From the NCBI RefSeq assembly GCF_005938675.2, contig NZ_VCCH02000032.1:1-64000 (forward strand): a stretch of 64,000 nt of DNA. Direction: 5' to 3'. Below, piece after piece: positions 42,365-51,500 of this stretch. How positions within the stretch are numbered: position 1 is the first letter of the stretch; each line of letters opens with the position of its first letter. The DNA is from Mycobacterium sp. KBS0706. GTDB lineage: Bacteria; Pseudomonadota; Alphaproteobacteria; DSM-16000; Inquilinaceae. A program made the position numbers and the translations under genes. The notes below the pieces were generated by a model. The model was not told where the DNA came from. It saw nothing but the letters and a program-made list of their open reading frames with translations, and did no database searches.

Positions 42365-43920
42365 CTGATGTCTCCCATGGCGGCACGGCGCGTCGCGCCC
42401 TGCCCGCTCTCTTGGAATCCGAGGCCCGAGGCCAAATGCATGATCGCCTCCTCGCTCATCTCGCCGGGCCCCAGCTCGCCCGCCAGGCGGCCTTCATGCA
42501 GGACCAGGATGCGGTCGCTGATGCCGATCAGCTCCGGTAGCTCGGACGAGATGGCGACGATGCCGGCGCCCTGGTCGGCGAGCTCGCGCAGGATGGCGTA
42601 GATCTGCGCCTTGGCGCCGATGTCGACGCCGCGCGTCGGCTCGTCGACGAACAGCACGCGGGGGTTGACCGCCAAGAGGCGGGCCAGCGCCACCTTCTGC
42701 TGATTGCCGCCGCTGAGCGTCGCCACCGGCTGCTGCACGCCGGCACAGCGGATGCCCAGGCGCTGGCGCATCGTCTCGGCCAACGCCGCCTCGCGCCGGC
42801 GGCTGACCATGACCCGGCCCGACACCAGACGCAGGTCGAGCGATGAGATGGTCTGGGCGATCGGCAGGTCGAGGAAGACGCCGTTGCCCTTCCTGTCCTC
42901 GCTGAGATAGGCCAGCCCCTGCCGCACCGCGGCGGGGTAGTCGCCCGCCGGCACCTCGGCGCCGTCGCACATGACCTTTCCGGCGGCGCGCCGGGCCAGG
43001 CCGCAGATCGCCTGCACCGTCTCGGTGCGGCCGGAACCGATCAGCCCGCCCAGGCCGACGATCTCGCCCGGCCGGACCTCGAAGCCGACATCGCGGACGA
43101 TGCCGCCATCAGACAGGCCCTCGACCTTGAGCAGCGGGGCCGCGACGGCCGGCCCCCGGCGCGGCGGATACAGGTCGAGCAGCGGCCGGCCGACCATCTT
43201 GGCCGCCACCTGCTCCGGCGTCGTCGCCGCGGTCGGCAGCGTCTCGACATAGGCGCCGTCGCGGAACACGGTGATGCGGTCGGCGATGGCGAAGATCTCG
43301 GCCATGCGGTGGCTGATATAGATGATGCCGATCCCCCGCGCCTGCAGGCCGCGGATGATGGCGAACAGCGCCTCGGCCTCCGCCTCGGTCAGCGCCGCCG
43401 TCGGCTCGTCCAGGATCAGCACCCGGCAGTTCAGCGTCAGGGCCTTGGCGATCTCGACGATCTGCTGGCTGGCGATCGGCAGCTCGGCGGCCCGCACATC
43501 GACCGGCACCGGATGCAGGCTGGCCAGCACCGCCTCGGCCCGCCGCTTCAGGTCGCGCGTGTCCATCCACAGGCCGCGCCTGACGCCGCGGCGGCTATTG
43601 GTCTCCGCCATGAAGATGTTCTCGGCCACCGTGGCGTCGGGGCACAGCGCGATCTCCTGGTGCACCAGGCCGATGCCCAGCGCCTGGGCCGCGGCCGGGC
43701 TGGGGATCCGCACCGGCCTGCCGTCCAGGCTGACCGTGCCGCGGTCGGGCTGGTGCACGCCGCCCAGCACGTTCATCAGCGTCGACTTGCCGGCGCCGTT
43801 CTCGCCCATCAGGGCGTGCACCTCGCCGGCGCGCAGCTCGAACCGCACGCCGGACAGCGCGCGGACCGGGCCGAAGCTCTTGGCGATGTCGTGGACGGAG
43901 AGGAGCGGCGGTGCGGTCAC
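42361..43920 (-). CDS. Sugar ABC transporter ATPase, double domain (RbsA/MglA type)
   Basis: A 519-residue ATPase with two nucleotide-binding domains. The first has GENGAGKSTLMNVLGG, VLILDEPTAALTEAEA and YISHRM. The second has the degenerate GLIGSGRTETVQAICG, then LSGGNQQKVALARLLAVNPRVL and VDEPTRGVDIGAKAQI. The first codon is a GTG at 43920. A 64-base gap to the binding-protein gene contains a CCGGCC...GGCCGG hairpin that could lower downstream expression. It powers import of the operon's sugar or polyol. Confidence 0.93.
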   Translation of the reverse strand: MTAPPLLSVHDIAKSFGPVRALSGVRFELRAGEVHALMGENGAGKSTLMNVLGGVHQPDRGTVSLDGRPVRIPSPAAAQALGIGLVHQEIALCPDATVAENIFMAETNSRRGVRRGLWMDTRDLKRRAEAVLASLHPVPVDVRAAELPIASQQIVEIAKALTLNCRVLILDEPTAALTEAEAEALFAIIRGLQARGIGIIYISHRMAEIFAIADRITVFRDGAYVETLPTAATTPEQVAAKMVGRPLLDLYPPRRGPAVAAPLLKVEGLSDGGIVRDVGFEVRPGEIVGLGGLIGSGRTETVQAICGLARRAAGKVMCDGAEVPAGDYPAAVRQGLAYLSEDRKGNGVFLDLPIAQTISSLDLRLVSGRVMVSRRREAALAETMRQRLGIRCAGVQQPVATLSGGNQQKVALARLLAVNPRVLFVDEPTRGVDIGAKAQIYAILRELADQGAGIVAISSELPELIGISDRILVLHEGRLAGELGPGEMSEEAIMHLASGLGFQESGQGATRRAAMGDIR

Positions 43921-43984
43921 GTCGACGGCTTTCCTGGGTCGCGGAGGCCGGCCAGGGCGGTCCCGGCCGGCGGTCGGGCAGCGG

Positions 43985-45022
43985 TTATTCCTCGATGCCC
44001 TTGGTGCCGCGGCGCTTCAGGTACTTGTCCCAGTAGAACTCGTCGGCATTGGCCGCCGTGACCACGGCGTAGCCATTGTCGATGAACGGGATCACCATCG
44101 GGTTGCGCCCGGCGCTCTTGGCGTCGTTCATCGGGTCGATCAGCTCCGGATGCGCGGCCATGTACAGCGCCATGAAGCCCATATAGCCCTGCATGCCCTG
44201 GTTCGGGTTGACCGAGCCGAAGACCTGGCCGGCCTTGATCATGTCGAGGATCTTGGCGTTCACGTCGGCGGTCATGACCTTGATCTTGCCGCCGAGCTCG
44301 ACGCTGGCCTGGGCGGCGCCGAGGGCCGAGTTCGCCTCCGGCATGAACAGCGCGCCGAGATCGGGGTTGGCCTGGGCCATCGACAGCACGGCCTGGTAGG
44401 CCTTGTTCGGGTCCTGGTTCGAGGCGGCGCGGGCGACCAGCTTCATGTCCGGCCACTTCTCCTCCATCCGCTTGATGAAGGCGGCGACGCGGCGGTCGTG
44501 GTTGTCCTGGCCCGGATTCTCCAGCACGCCGTATTCGCCCTTGCCGCCCATCGCCTCGGCCACCGCATCGGCGGCGCCCTTGCCCTCGAGGTCGTTGTTC
44601 GAGGTGATGAAGGCGGTACGGTTCGAGTTCGGCGAATCCGCGGCGAAGGTGACGATCGCCGTGCCCTGCTCCATCGCCCGGTTGATCGGCTCGATGAACG
44701 GGTCGGAGTTCATCGGATGCACCAGGATGCCCTTGGGCTGGCGGGCCAGGATCTGGTCGAAGCTGGCGATCTGCTTGGTCACGTCATAGTCGGGCGTGCC
44801 GGTGTAGATGGTCTCGCAGCCCATCTGTTTGCCGGCCTGCTTGAACATCTCGTAGACCGGGAACCAGTACTCGACGCCCGAGACCATCACGTTCATGGCG
44901 TAGAGCTCGCCGGGCGCGCAGCGGAACGGCTCCGCGGCATTCGCCGGGGCCACCGACGCGCCGGACAGGGCCATCGCCAGGGCGGCGCCCGCCAGGAACC
45001 GTGCGCGAAGTGTCGTCATCAT
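43985..45022 (-). CDS. Periplasmic sugar-binding protein of the ABC importer
   Basis: A 345-residue protein with a Sec signal (RARFLAGAALAMALSGASV, cleavage after ANA) and the type 1 periplasmic-binding fold of ribose/galactose-type proteins. The hinge segments are GILVHPMNSDPFIEPINRAMEQG, NLEGKGAADAVAEAMGG-like and VMTADVNAKILDMIKAGQVFGSVNPNQG in abbreviated form. It is first in the operon and preceded by GGGGAGG. The ligand is unknown. The Lsr-like kinase, aldolase and SorC neighbours make autoinducer-2 a remote option, but the dehydrogenases favour a polyol. Confidence 0.9.
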   Translation of the reverse strand: MMTTLRARFLAGAALAMALSGASVAPANAAEPFRCAPGELYAMNVMVSGVEYWFPVYEMFKQAGKQMGCETIYTGTPDYDVTKQIASFDQILARQPKGILVHPMNSDPFIEPINRAMEQGTAIVTFAADSPNSNRTAFITSNNDLEGKGAADAVAEAMGGKGEYGVLENPGQDNHDRRVAAFIKRMEEKWPDMKLVARAASNQDPNKAYQAVLSMAQANPDLGALFMPEANSALGAAQASVELGGKIKVMTADVNAKILDMIKAGQVFGSVNPNQGMQGYMGFMALYMAAHPELIDPMNDAKSAGRNPMVIPFIDNGYAVVTAANADEFYWDKYLKRRGTKGIEE

Positions 45023-45073
45023 TCATCCTCCCCTGATCCCGGCGGCGTCCTGCACGGCCGGTTGTTGATGTAT

Positions 45074-45107
45074 ATTTCAATGACTGAAATTTCTTCCGTT
45101 CAAGAAA
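45074..45107. promoter_or_regulatory. Tandem inverted repeats upstream of the sugar-binding-protein gene
   Basis: ATTTCA-N5-TGAAAT at 45074-45090 abuts TTTCTT-N6-AAGAAA at 45090-45107, about 50-85 bases before the operon's first start codon and in its only AT-rich stretch. That is where a SorC-type repressor would bind. The repeats were read by eye, and the assignment to the SorC protein at 40407 is an inference. Confidence 0.45.
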
Positions 45108-45149
45108 GCGGGGTTTGTGGACGGCGTCAAGCGCTTTGTCGGCGGGCAA

Positions 45150-45188
45150 CGAAAAAGGGGCGCGCCGACGGAATCGGCGCGCCCCTTT
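45150..45188 (-). terminator. Strong intrinsic terminator for the RidA gene
   Basis: A 15-base perfect stem at 45154-45168 and 45174-45188 with loop CGGAA (read TTCCG on the minus strand). On the minus strand it is followed by TTTTT at 45156-45152. The geometry is that of a Rho-independent terminator for minus-strand transcription coming from the RidA gene at 45371. It also insulates the following sugar operon promoter. Confidence 0.8.
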
Positions 45189-45239
45189 GGCGACGATGGA
45201 TTATCGACGGCCTTTGATCGACTCTCCGGCCCTACTTCC

Positions 45240-45344
45240 TTTCGTCATGGCGAAGCCCGTAGCGCCGTGGCCATCCAGGGCCGCTGGCACCGGCCCCTGG
45301 ATGGCGACGCCCCTTCGGGGCTCGCCATGACGGGTCAATATCTC
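45240..45344 (+). repeat. Palindromic intergenic repeat, family 1, copy C
   Basis: About 105 bases, in the same orientation as copy B. It has arms CGTCATGGCGA / TCGCCATGACG and TGGCCATCCAG / CTGGATGGC, and GGGTCAATAT at the right. It lies between the RidA gene and its terminator. The 348-base gap 45023-45370 holds this repeat, the terminator and the sugar-operon control region, and no gene. Confidence 0.85.
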
Positions 45345-45370
45345 GCTGGCAGAGGACGGGCCGCGGGCGA

Positions 45371-45769
45371 TCAGGCCGCCTGCGGGATGCGCGCGATGAC
45401 CTTGATCTCGAAATCGAAGCCCGCCAGCCAGTTCACGCCCACCGCGGTCCAGTTCGGATAGGGCGGCTCGCCGATCGTCTTCAGCCGGATCGTATTGAAC
45501 GTCTCCCACTGCGCGGCCGGGTCGGTGTGGAAGCTGGTGATATCGACGACGTCCTCGAAGCTGCAGCCGGCAGCCTTCAGCACGGCCGTGAGATTGTCGA
45601 AGGCGAGCTGGACCTGCTTGGCGAAATCCGGCTCGGGCGACCCGTCCTCGCGGCTGCCGACCTGGCCCGAGACGAACAGCAGATCGCCCGAGCGGATCGC
45701 CGCCGAATAGCGGTTGATCTCGTAGAGCGCCTGCCGCCCGGCAGGGAAAACCGCTTCGCGTCTGGCCAT
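45371..45769 (-). CDS. RidA/YjgF-family protein
   Basis: A 132-residue Rid-family protein. NRYSAAIRSGDLLFVSGQVG and FDNLTAVLKAAGCSFEDVVDITSF are the family core, and the C-terminus IKVIARIP carries the arginine region that in RidA contacts the carboxylate of enamine or imine intermediates. Members deaminate reactive 2-aminoacrylate-like species or act in pyrimidine (RutC) and amine breakdown. A clean AAGGAG precedes ATG 45769; the open frame further upstream is promoter sequence. It is a single-gene unit with its own controlled promoter and terminator. Confidence 0.88.
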   Translation of the reverse strand: MARREAVFPAGRQALYEINRYSAAIRSGDLLFVSGQVGSREDGSPEPDFAKQVQLAFDNLTAVLKAAGCSFEDVVDITSFHTDPAAQWETFNTIRLKTIGEPPYPNWTAVGVNWLAGFDFEIKVIARIPQAA

Positions 45770-45861
45770 CGCTTTCACTCCTTTGAGACAGACCTGACCT
45801 TCCTGCCGTCGCGACGATCGCCGGGCTTCGGGTTCTGGTCCTGACTGGGACGAGCACTCAG

Positions 45862-45908
45862 ATACGCCCCGTATGTCGCCATATCGGAACATACGCCGCG
45901 TATGTCAA
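45862..45908 (-). promoter_or_regulatory. RidA promoter covered by two palindromic operators
   Basis: A perfect TTGACA -35 (minus strand, plus positions 45903-45908) is followed after 17 bases by GATATG (45880-45885). A palindrome ACATACG-CCG-CGTATGT at 45889-45905 overlaps the -35. A second, ATACG-CCC-CGTAT at 45862-45874, covers the expected start point, and the two centres are 29 bases (about three helix turns) apart. A third half-site ATACG follows at 45914. This layout is typical of repression by a dimeric regulator. Confidence 0.6.
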
Positions 45909-46049
45909 TGCGCATACGCGCGCAAATCTCTGAAAACGGAGTGGATCGAGGTCATTCGTTCGGCCAGGGCCGACGGGATTTCGAGCGAACATCCAGTCTT
46001 GAACCCTCCTGCCTACAGGAAATAACTCACATTTATTCCTACTTCCGGG

Positions 46050-46079
46050 TTGACGCTCCTATCGTTCTCAAGGAAGAAT
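46050..46079 (+). promoter_or_regulatory. Candidate promoter of the FecR-PKD-cyclase operon
   Basis: TTGACG at 46050-46055 and AAGAAT at 46074-46079, spaced by 18 bases, lie in an AT-rich segment before the first gene of the plus-strand operon. The -10 is imperfect, so confidence is low. Confidence 0.35.
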
Positions 46080-46172
46080 TAATTGCAACTCTGAATTCAA
46101 AATATGAAACAAACAGTCGCATTCTTGCTGCTTGCTCCGGCCAAGGGGTCGACAAAGGTTTCGGGGAGCCTT

Positions 46173-48548
46173 GTGCAAGAGTACGGGGCATTCTCGAAGC
46201 GTGCCTTCGTCGCCAGCCTGGCTGAGTGGGCAGCTCCCGTCCTCCCTGCCATTGTTGTGCTTGCCTTGGCAATTTCGCCCCCGGCCGCCAAGGCCGAGAC
46301 CATCGAGGTTCAACTCCAGCCGAACCAGACTCTCCGACAGCTTTCCGAGCAGTATCTGGGCGACCCTGATCTCTGGCCCGAGATTCTCAAGGCTTCCGAC
46401 ATCGCTTCAGTCGCGCAGCTGCCGTCGGGCCAGCTGCTGCGGGTGCCGGTAGATCTGATCGCCGCCGCCGAACGCACCCTGACGCGCTGCGCCGACCAGA
46501 TCAGGCTGGCGAACCTCGCCGGTGCGCAACTCTTCGCGCCGGATGAGATCAAGGACGCCATCGATCTCTACGACCGGGCGCTCGACCGTCGCGTTGAGCG
46601 CCTCTGGGGCGACGCCAAAGACCTCGCCCTCAAATCTCACTCGGAAGCTGCGAAGGCCCTCGCCCTGTCGAGAGAACGGCGCGACGAGGCGGCTGAGGCA
46701 CTGCTGAGCGACAGGAACGGATGGGTCGAAGCCCAGAAGCCGAAGGACCTCGGATGGAACGATGCCCAACTCCGCGCCGTCCTGGTGGAGCAGGAAAAGG
46801 TTCGCACCCTGTCGGATTCGACGGCGCAGCTGACCTTCCGGGACGCCAGCCGGCTCAGGCTCAACGCCAACTCGAACGCCGTCATCCAGGAGATGCGCTA
46901 CGACCCGCTGACCAAGCATGAGGAGGCGAAGGTCAGCCTGATCGAGGGCGATCTCTACGCCCTTCTGGCCGGAGAAAGCGACCGCACGAGCTTTGCCGTC
47001 GACATTCCCGAGGCCAAGGCCCGCATCGAGTCCGGCGACTTCTGGGTCAGCAGTGGCGATGCCGGTGCCAAGTTCGCCAACTATGACGATCGCCCCGTCT
47101 CGGTCGCGGCCAGCGGCGAGACGGTCGTGCTCGGGCGGAACGAGGGCCTCGTCCTCTCCGCGGATGGCGATATTACCGAGAAGCGCAATGTCCTCGGCGC
47201 GCCTCGGCTGTCGGCGCCCGCGGATGACGGCGTCGTCTACAACCCGCCATTCGATCTCGCTTGGTCCGGCTCCCCGGATGCCGGGGGCTACTGGCTCGAG
47301 ATCGGGGCCGACCAGTCATTCGACGGCATGCTTGTTTCGGAGTTCGGCCTTGCGAAACCGACCTTCCGTGTCGAGGACCTGCCTCCCGGCACGTACTACT
47401 GGCGGGTCTCCGCCCTCGATGCCTTCGGCTTGCCAGGACAGCGGAGCGCTCCCTGGCGATTCAGCGTGGCGATGGACACTGCCCCGCCCTTCCTGAGGCT
47501 CGACGCACCGGGCGAGGGAGCGATCGAGCGCGACGCCGCGATCGAGATCCGGGGCGAGACGGAGCCCGGCGCAACCGTCGCGGTGAACGGCCGGCCGGTC
47601 GAAGTGGCCGCCTCGGGGCGGTTCGCCGGGCCGATGACGGCCAGCGAGGGGGAAAACCGGGTCGAGGTCGTGGCCGCCGACGCCGCCGGCAACGTCACCC
47701 GGCTGATGCGCGGGATCCGCTACATGCCGGACCGGTCCGAGGCGGTGGTCCTGGATGCGTCGGTGCCCCGGGATCCGGCAGGCCGGATCCTGAGCAGCGG
47801 CGATGTCGTGTCCCTCATCGGCCACACCACGCCGACGACCCGCATCGATGTCGTCGGCGCCGACGGCGCTCCCCGCGGATCGACAGCCAGCGATCCGGCC
47901 GGCCGCTTCGCCCTCAATATCGGCCTCGGCGCTGACACGGAAGCGCTCTCGGTGATCGTGACCGCCCCGTCGGGTTTCCGCACTTCGCACAGCTTCGACA
48001 TCGTGGTCGACCGCGAGCGGCCGACCATCACGCTTGCGGAGGAGTTGCCCCGGCTCACCGCATCCGAAACGCTGCCCATCAGGGGGCGGATTGCCAAGAC
48101 CGGGGCGACGCTCCGCCTCAACGGCGGCGCGGTCGGGCTGAGGGATGGCGCCTTCGCCGAGACAATCAGCCTGCGCGCCGGGGACAACCCGATCGAGCTC
48201 GTCGCCACCGACACGCTGGGCAACACCGACGTGGCCCGGTTCACGGTCACGCTCGACAAGGATCCGCCCCGGCTGGTGGCGGCGAAGCTCACCCCCGAAA
48301 AGGGCCCCGCCGGGACCTTTGCGGCGCTCGAGATCCGCGCCTCCGACGCTTCGGGGCTCGCGGCGACCGCGCTGGCGACCGTGGGCCATGGCGGGCAGGC
48401 GGCCAATGCGGTGCTCCGCTTCAACCGTGCCACGCAAACCTATCGGGGCTCGGTTCCCGTTTCCCGCCGAGAGCTGAAATCGGCGGCGGTCAGAACGGTG
48501 GAGCTCACGGATGCCGCCGGCAACCGGCAGTCATACCGGATGGATTGA
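46173..48548 (+). CDS. Exported LysM-like/FecR-domain protein with Ig-like repeats
   Basis: About 791 residues. A Sec-type signal (FVASLAEWAAPVLPAIVVLA, cleavage after AKA) is followed by a LysM-like segment (QTLRQLSEQYLGDPDLWPEI) and a helical stretch. A FecR domain comes next (VRTLSDSTAQLTFRDASRLR up to GRNEGLVLSADG). Then there is an Fn3-like domain (PPGTYYWRVSALDAFGLPGQ) and several Ig-like repeats to the end. FecR domains sense or scaffold at the envelope. The GTG at 46173 has GGGGAG before it and leaves a compact signal peptide; ATG 46104 is the alternative with no ribosome site. It is followed 39 bases later by the PKD protein. Its ligand is unknown. Confidence 0.82.
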   Translation: MQEYGAFSKRAFVASLAEWAAPVLPAIVVLALAISPPAAKAETIEVQLQPNQTLRQLSEQYLGDPDLWPEILKASDIASVAQLPSGQLLRVPVDLIAAAERTLTRCADQIRLANLAGAQLFAPDEIKDAIDLYDRALDRRVERLWGDAKDLALKSHSEAAKALALSRERRDEAAEALLSDRNGWVEAQKPKDLGWNDAQLRAVLVEQEKVRTLSDSTAQLTFRDASRLRLNANSNAVIQEMRYDPLTKHEEAKVSLIEGDLYALLAGESDRTSFAVDIPEAKARIESGDFWVSSGDAGAKFANYDDRPVSVAASGETVVLGRNEGLVLSADGDITEKRNVLGAPRLSAPADDGVVYNPPFDLAWSGSPDAGGYWLEIGADQSFDGMLVSEFGLAKPTFRVEDLPPGTYYWRVSALDAFGLPGQRSAPWRFSVAMDTAPPFLRLDAPGEGAIERDAAIEIRGETEPGATVAVNGRPVEVAASGRFAGPMTASEGENRVEVVAADAAGNVTRLMRGIRYMPDRSEAVVLDASVPRDPAGRILSSGDVVSLIGHTTPTTRIDVVGADGAPRGSTASDPAGRFALNIGLGADTEALSVIVTAPSGFRTSHSFDIVVDRERPTITLAEELPRLTASETLPIRGRIAKTGATLRLNGGAVGLRDGAFAETISLRAGDNPIELVATDTLGNTDVARFTVTLDKDPPRLVAAKLTPEKGPAGTFAALEIRASDASGLAATALATVGHGGQAANAVLRFNRATQTYRGSVPVSRRELKSAAVRTVELTDAAGNRQSYRMD

Positions 48549-48587
48549 GCCGGAGATGTTCGAGGAAAGGTCGGTCGGGGCAAGAGC

Positions 48588-51500
48588 ATGAAGGCAGGTC
48601 ACCCGAGGAGAGCACTGTTCGGCGTCGCCCTGGTCGTGCTGGCAGGCGCATGGACGTTGCCGGCGCATGCCGACGAGAGACCGGCTCTTGTCACCTACGG
48701 CGGGGACGCGCCCACCAGGGAGGGCGATTTCTACGGCGATCAAACGATCTACATCAGCGTGCCGGAGGACTCGACCGGGCGGCTGTGGATCAATGTGTTC
48801 GACCCCGGGATCGGCCCGGCGTACGACAAGCCCGCGGGTCCGGGCAGGACCCGCTACGCGGTGTTCGGCGGCCCCGCCGCCTTCTCGCTTCCCCCGGTCG
48901 CCCCGGCTGATCCGCCGCCCGAAGCCGCGGCCGCGGGCACGCTGATCGCGGAGCGGGTCTTCGGCAACGAGCCGGACGCGGTCGGGCAATGGAAGACGGT
49001 GGCCGTCGTCGATCCGAGCCAGGGCGACGCCGTCGATGGACGCAGGATCTTCCGCCTGCTGGTGCAGGGGTTGGAGGGGGCGGCGGGCAACGTCTTCGAT
49101 GTCGCCGTCAGCGCCCGCGGGACGGAGCCCATCGAGCCCGAGGGGCTGGAGATCTTCGCCTATCGGCTGACCGTCCGCGCCCCCGATCCGAAATCCTTCG
49201 CGGAGCTGCGGTTCCACCCGCCCGCAGGAGCCGACCGGCTGGTCGTCCATGGCTTCGACCTGGCCTATGGCACCCTCGATCTGACGACCGCGTTCTCTTC
49301 GGTCCCGCTCAAGGCGTCGGGCCAGGACAGGTGGCGGGCGACCGAGATCGCTCTCGACCCGCGCGCGGGGGGAGCGATGGCCGCTCTCGACTTCGGCCGC
49401 GGCGTAGAAACGCCGAACGACGCCACCTTCATGATTGCCGATGCCGCAGGCAAGCCGGTGCGGTTCGAGCTCCCGGTGCGACTCTGGCCGGCCCTGGTCC
49501 GGCCGAAGCCTGCGGTCGACCGGTCCGACCTGGCGGCCTGCGGATCGGTGTCGTTCGACGCCGGCCGGTCCGTGGATCCGAAGGGCGGGCATCTCACCTA
49601 CCGATGGGATTTCGGCGACGGCTCCGCCGCCGAGGGGCCGCTCGTCCGCCACGACTACAGGGCGCCGGGCCGGTACAAGGCCCGCCTGGAGGTTCTCGGC
49701 TCCTCCGCCAAGATCGGCGACGGCGCCGCGACCGATTTCACCGTCGACGTGAAAACGCCCCCGGACGCCCGGATCGCATCCCCCGCATCCGCGGCAACCG
49801 GCGCCGAGGTGGCATTCGACGGCAGCGGCTCGGTCGCCGACAGATCGCCGATCCGGCACCGGACCTGGCGCTTCAGCGACGGGACCACGCTCAAGGGCGC
49901 CAAGGTCAGCCGGCGCTTCGACGCGCCGGGCCGCTATCTCGCCAGCCTGACGGTCGACGACGGCTCCGGCCGGCCTTGCGGCACCGACACCACGGAAGCC
50001 TCGATCCTCGTCAACACGACACCGGTCGCCGTGCTCGGCCCCGACCGCCGCGCCTCGGTGGGCGAGGATGTCGCCTTCGACGCCCGCCGGTCCTTTGATG
50101 CCGATGGCCGGATCACGGCCTATGCCTGGGATTTCGACGACGGCACGCGAAGCGACGCCGCCCGGCCGGCCCATGCCTATGATCGGCCCGGAACCTACAT
50201 CGTCCGGCTGACCGTGGCGGACGATGCGGGGCTGCCCAATTCGATGGCGTCGGCCACGACCTCGATCACCGTCAATGCCCCGCCGACGTCGGTGGCCGGC
50301 GCCGATCAATCGGCGGCCGTCGGCGAGCCGCTGGTGTTCGACGGCTCCGCCTCCAGCGACCCGGACGGCCGCCTCCTGGCCTGGGACTGGGATTTCGGCG
50401 ATGGCCAGGGAGGGGCTGGGGAACAGGCGACCCATGCCTTCAGCCGGCCCGGCATCTATCGGGTCAGGCTCACCGTGCGCGATGATTCCGGAACCAGCTC
50501 GGCGACCGGCGAAAGCACGCTCAGGGTGCGCGTGAACGATCCGCCGGTCGCGGTCGCCGGACCCGATCTGGTGGTGACCGCCAGCGCGGTCGCCTTCGAC
50601 GGCATCGGCTCCTTCGATCGCGACGACGCGATCGCGGAGTATGCCTGGGATTTCGGCGACGGCGGCACCGGCACCGGATCCAGGCCGACCCATGTCTACG
50701 AGACCCCCGGCCGCTATCCGGTCCGCCTGACGGTGACCGATCGATCGGGGACGAAACGCAATTCGGCGAGCGACACCATGACCGTGGTGGTCAACGCCCG
50801 GCCAGTGGCCGATCCCGGGCCCGACAGGATCGTCGCGCCCGGGGAGAAGGTGGTGTTCGACGGCAGCCGCTCGCTCGACCCGGACGGCGACATCGCCGAC
50901 TATCGCTGGGACTTCCGCGACGGCAGCGAGGGCAAAGGCCGCATCGCCTCGCACGGCTTTGCCAGGCCGGGGGTCTACGATGTCAGGCTGGCGGTGACCG
51001 ACGACAGCGGCGATGCCGATGCCGTCGACTACAAGGAGGCCAGGATCACCGTCAACGCCGCGCCGGTCGCGGACCTGGGCGGAGACCTTATCGCTGCGCC
51101 GGGCGACATCGTCAGGCTGAGCGCCGCGAGCTCCTATGATCCGGACGGCCGGATCGTGAGCTATCGCTGGGACTTCGGCGACGACGCCCCCCCCATCTCC
51201 ACTGCGCAGGTCGAACGGACATTCAGCGCGCCAGGGCTCTACACCGCCCGCCTCACCGTGGCGGACGACAGCGGCGCGTCCAACGGCTTCGACTCCCGGG
51301 AGATCAAGATCGCCGTCAATCACGCGCCTGTCGCCGATGCCGGTCCTGAGATGATGACCGAAAGCCTGATCGTGTCCTTCGATGGCACTGCCTCGACCGA
51401 CCCCGATGGCGACGCCCTGACCTATCGCTGGGATTTCGGCGACGGGACGTCGGCGATCGGCGCCCGGGCGCAGCACACCTATGCGGCCGCCGGCACCTAT

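Noticed and set aside
33920..45022. Calling the operon a true AI-2 lsr system
   Set aside because: LsrG and the second permease are missing, the kinase is closer to xylulokinases than LsrK, and three dehydrogenases do not fit AI-2 processing.
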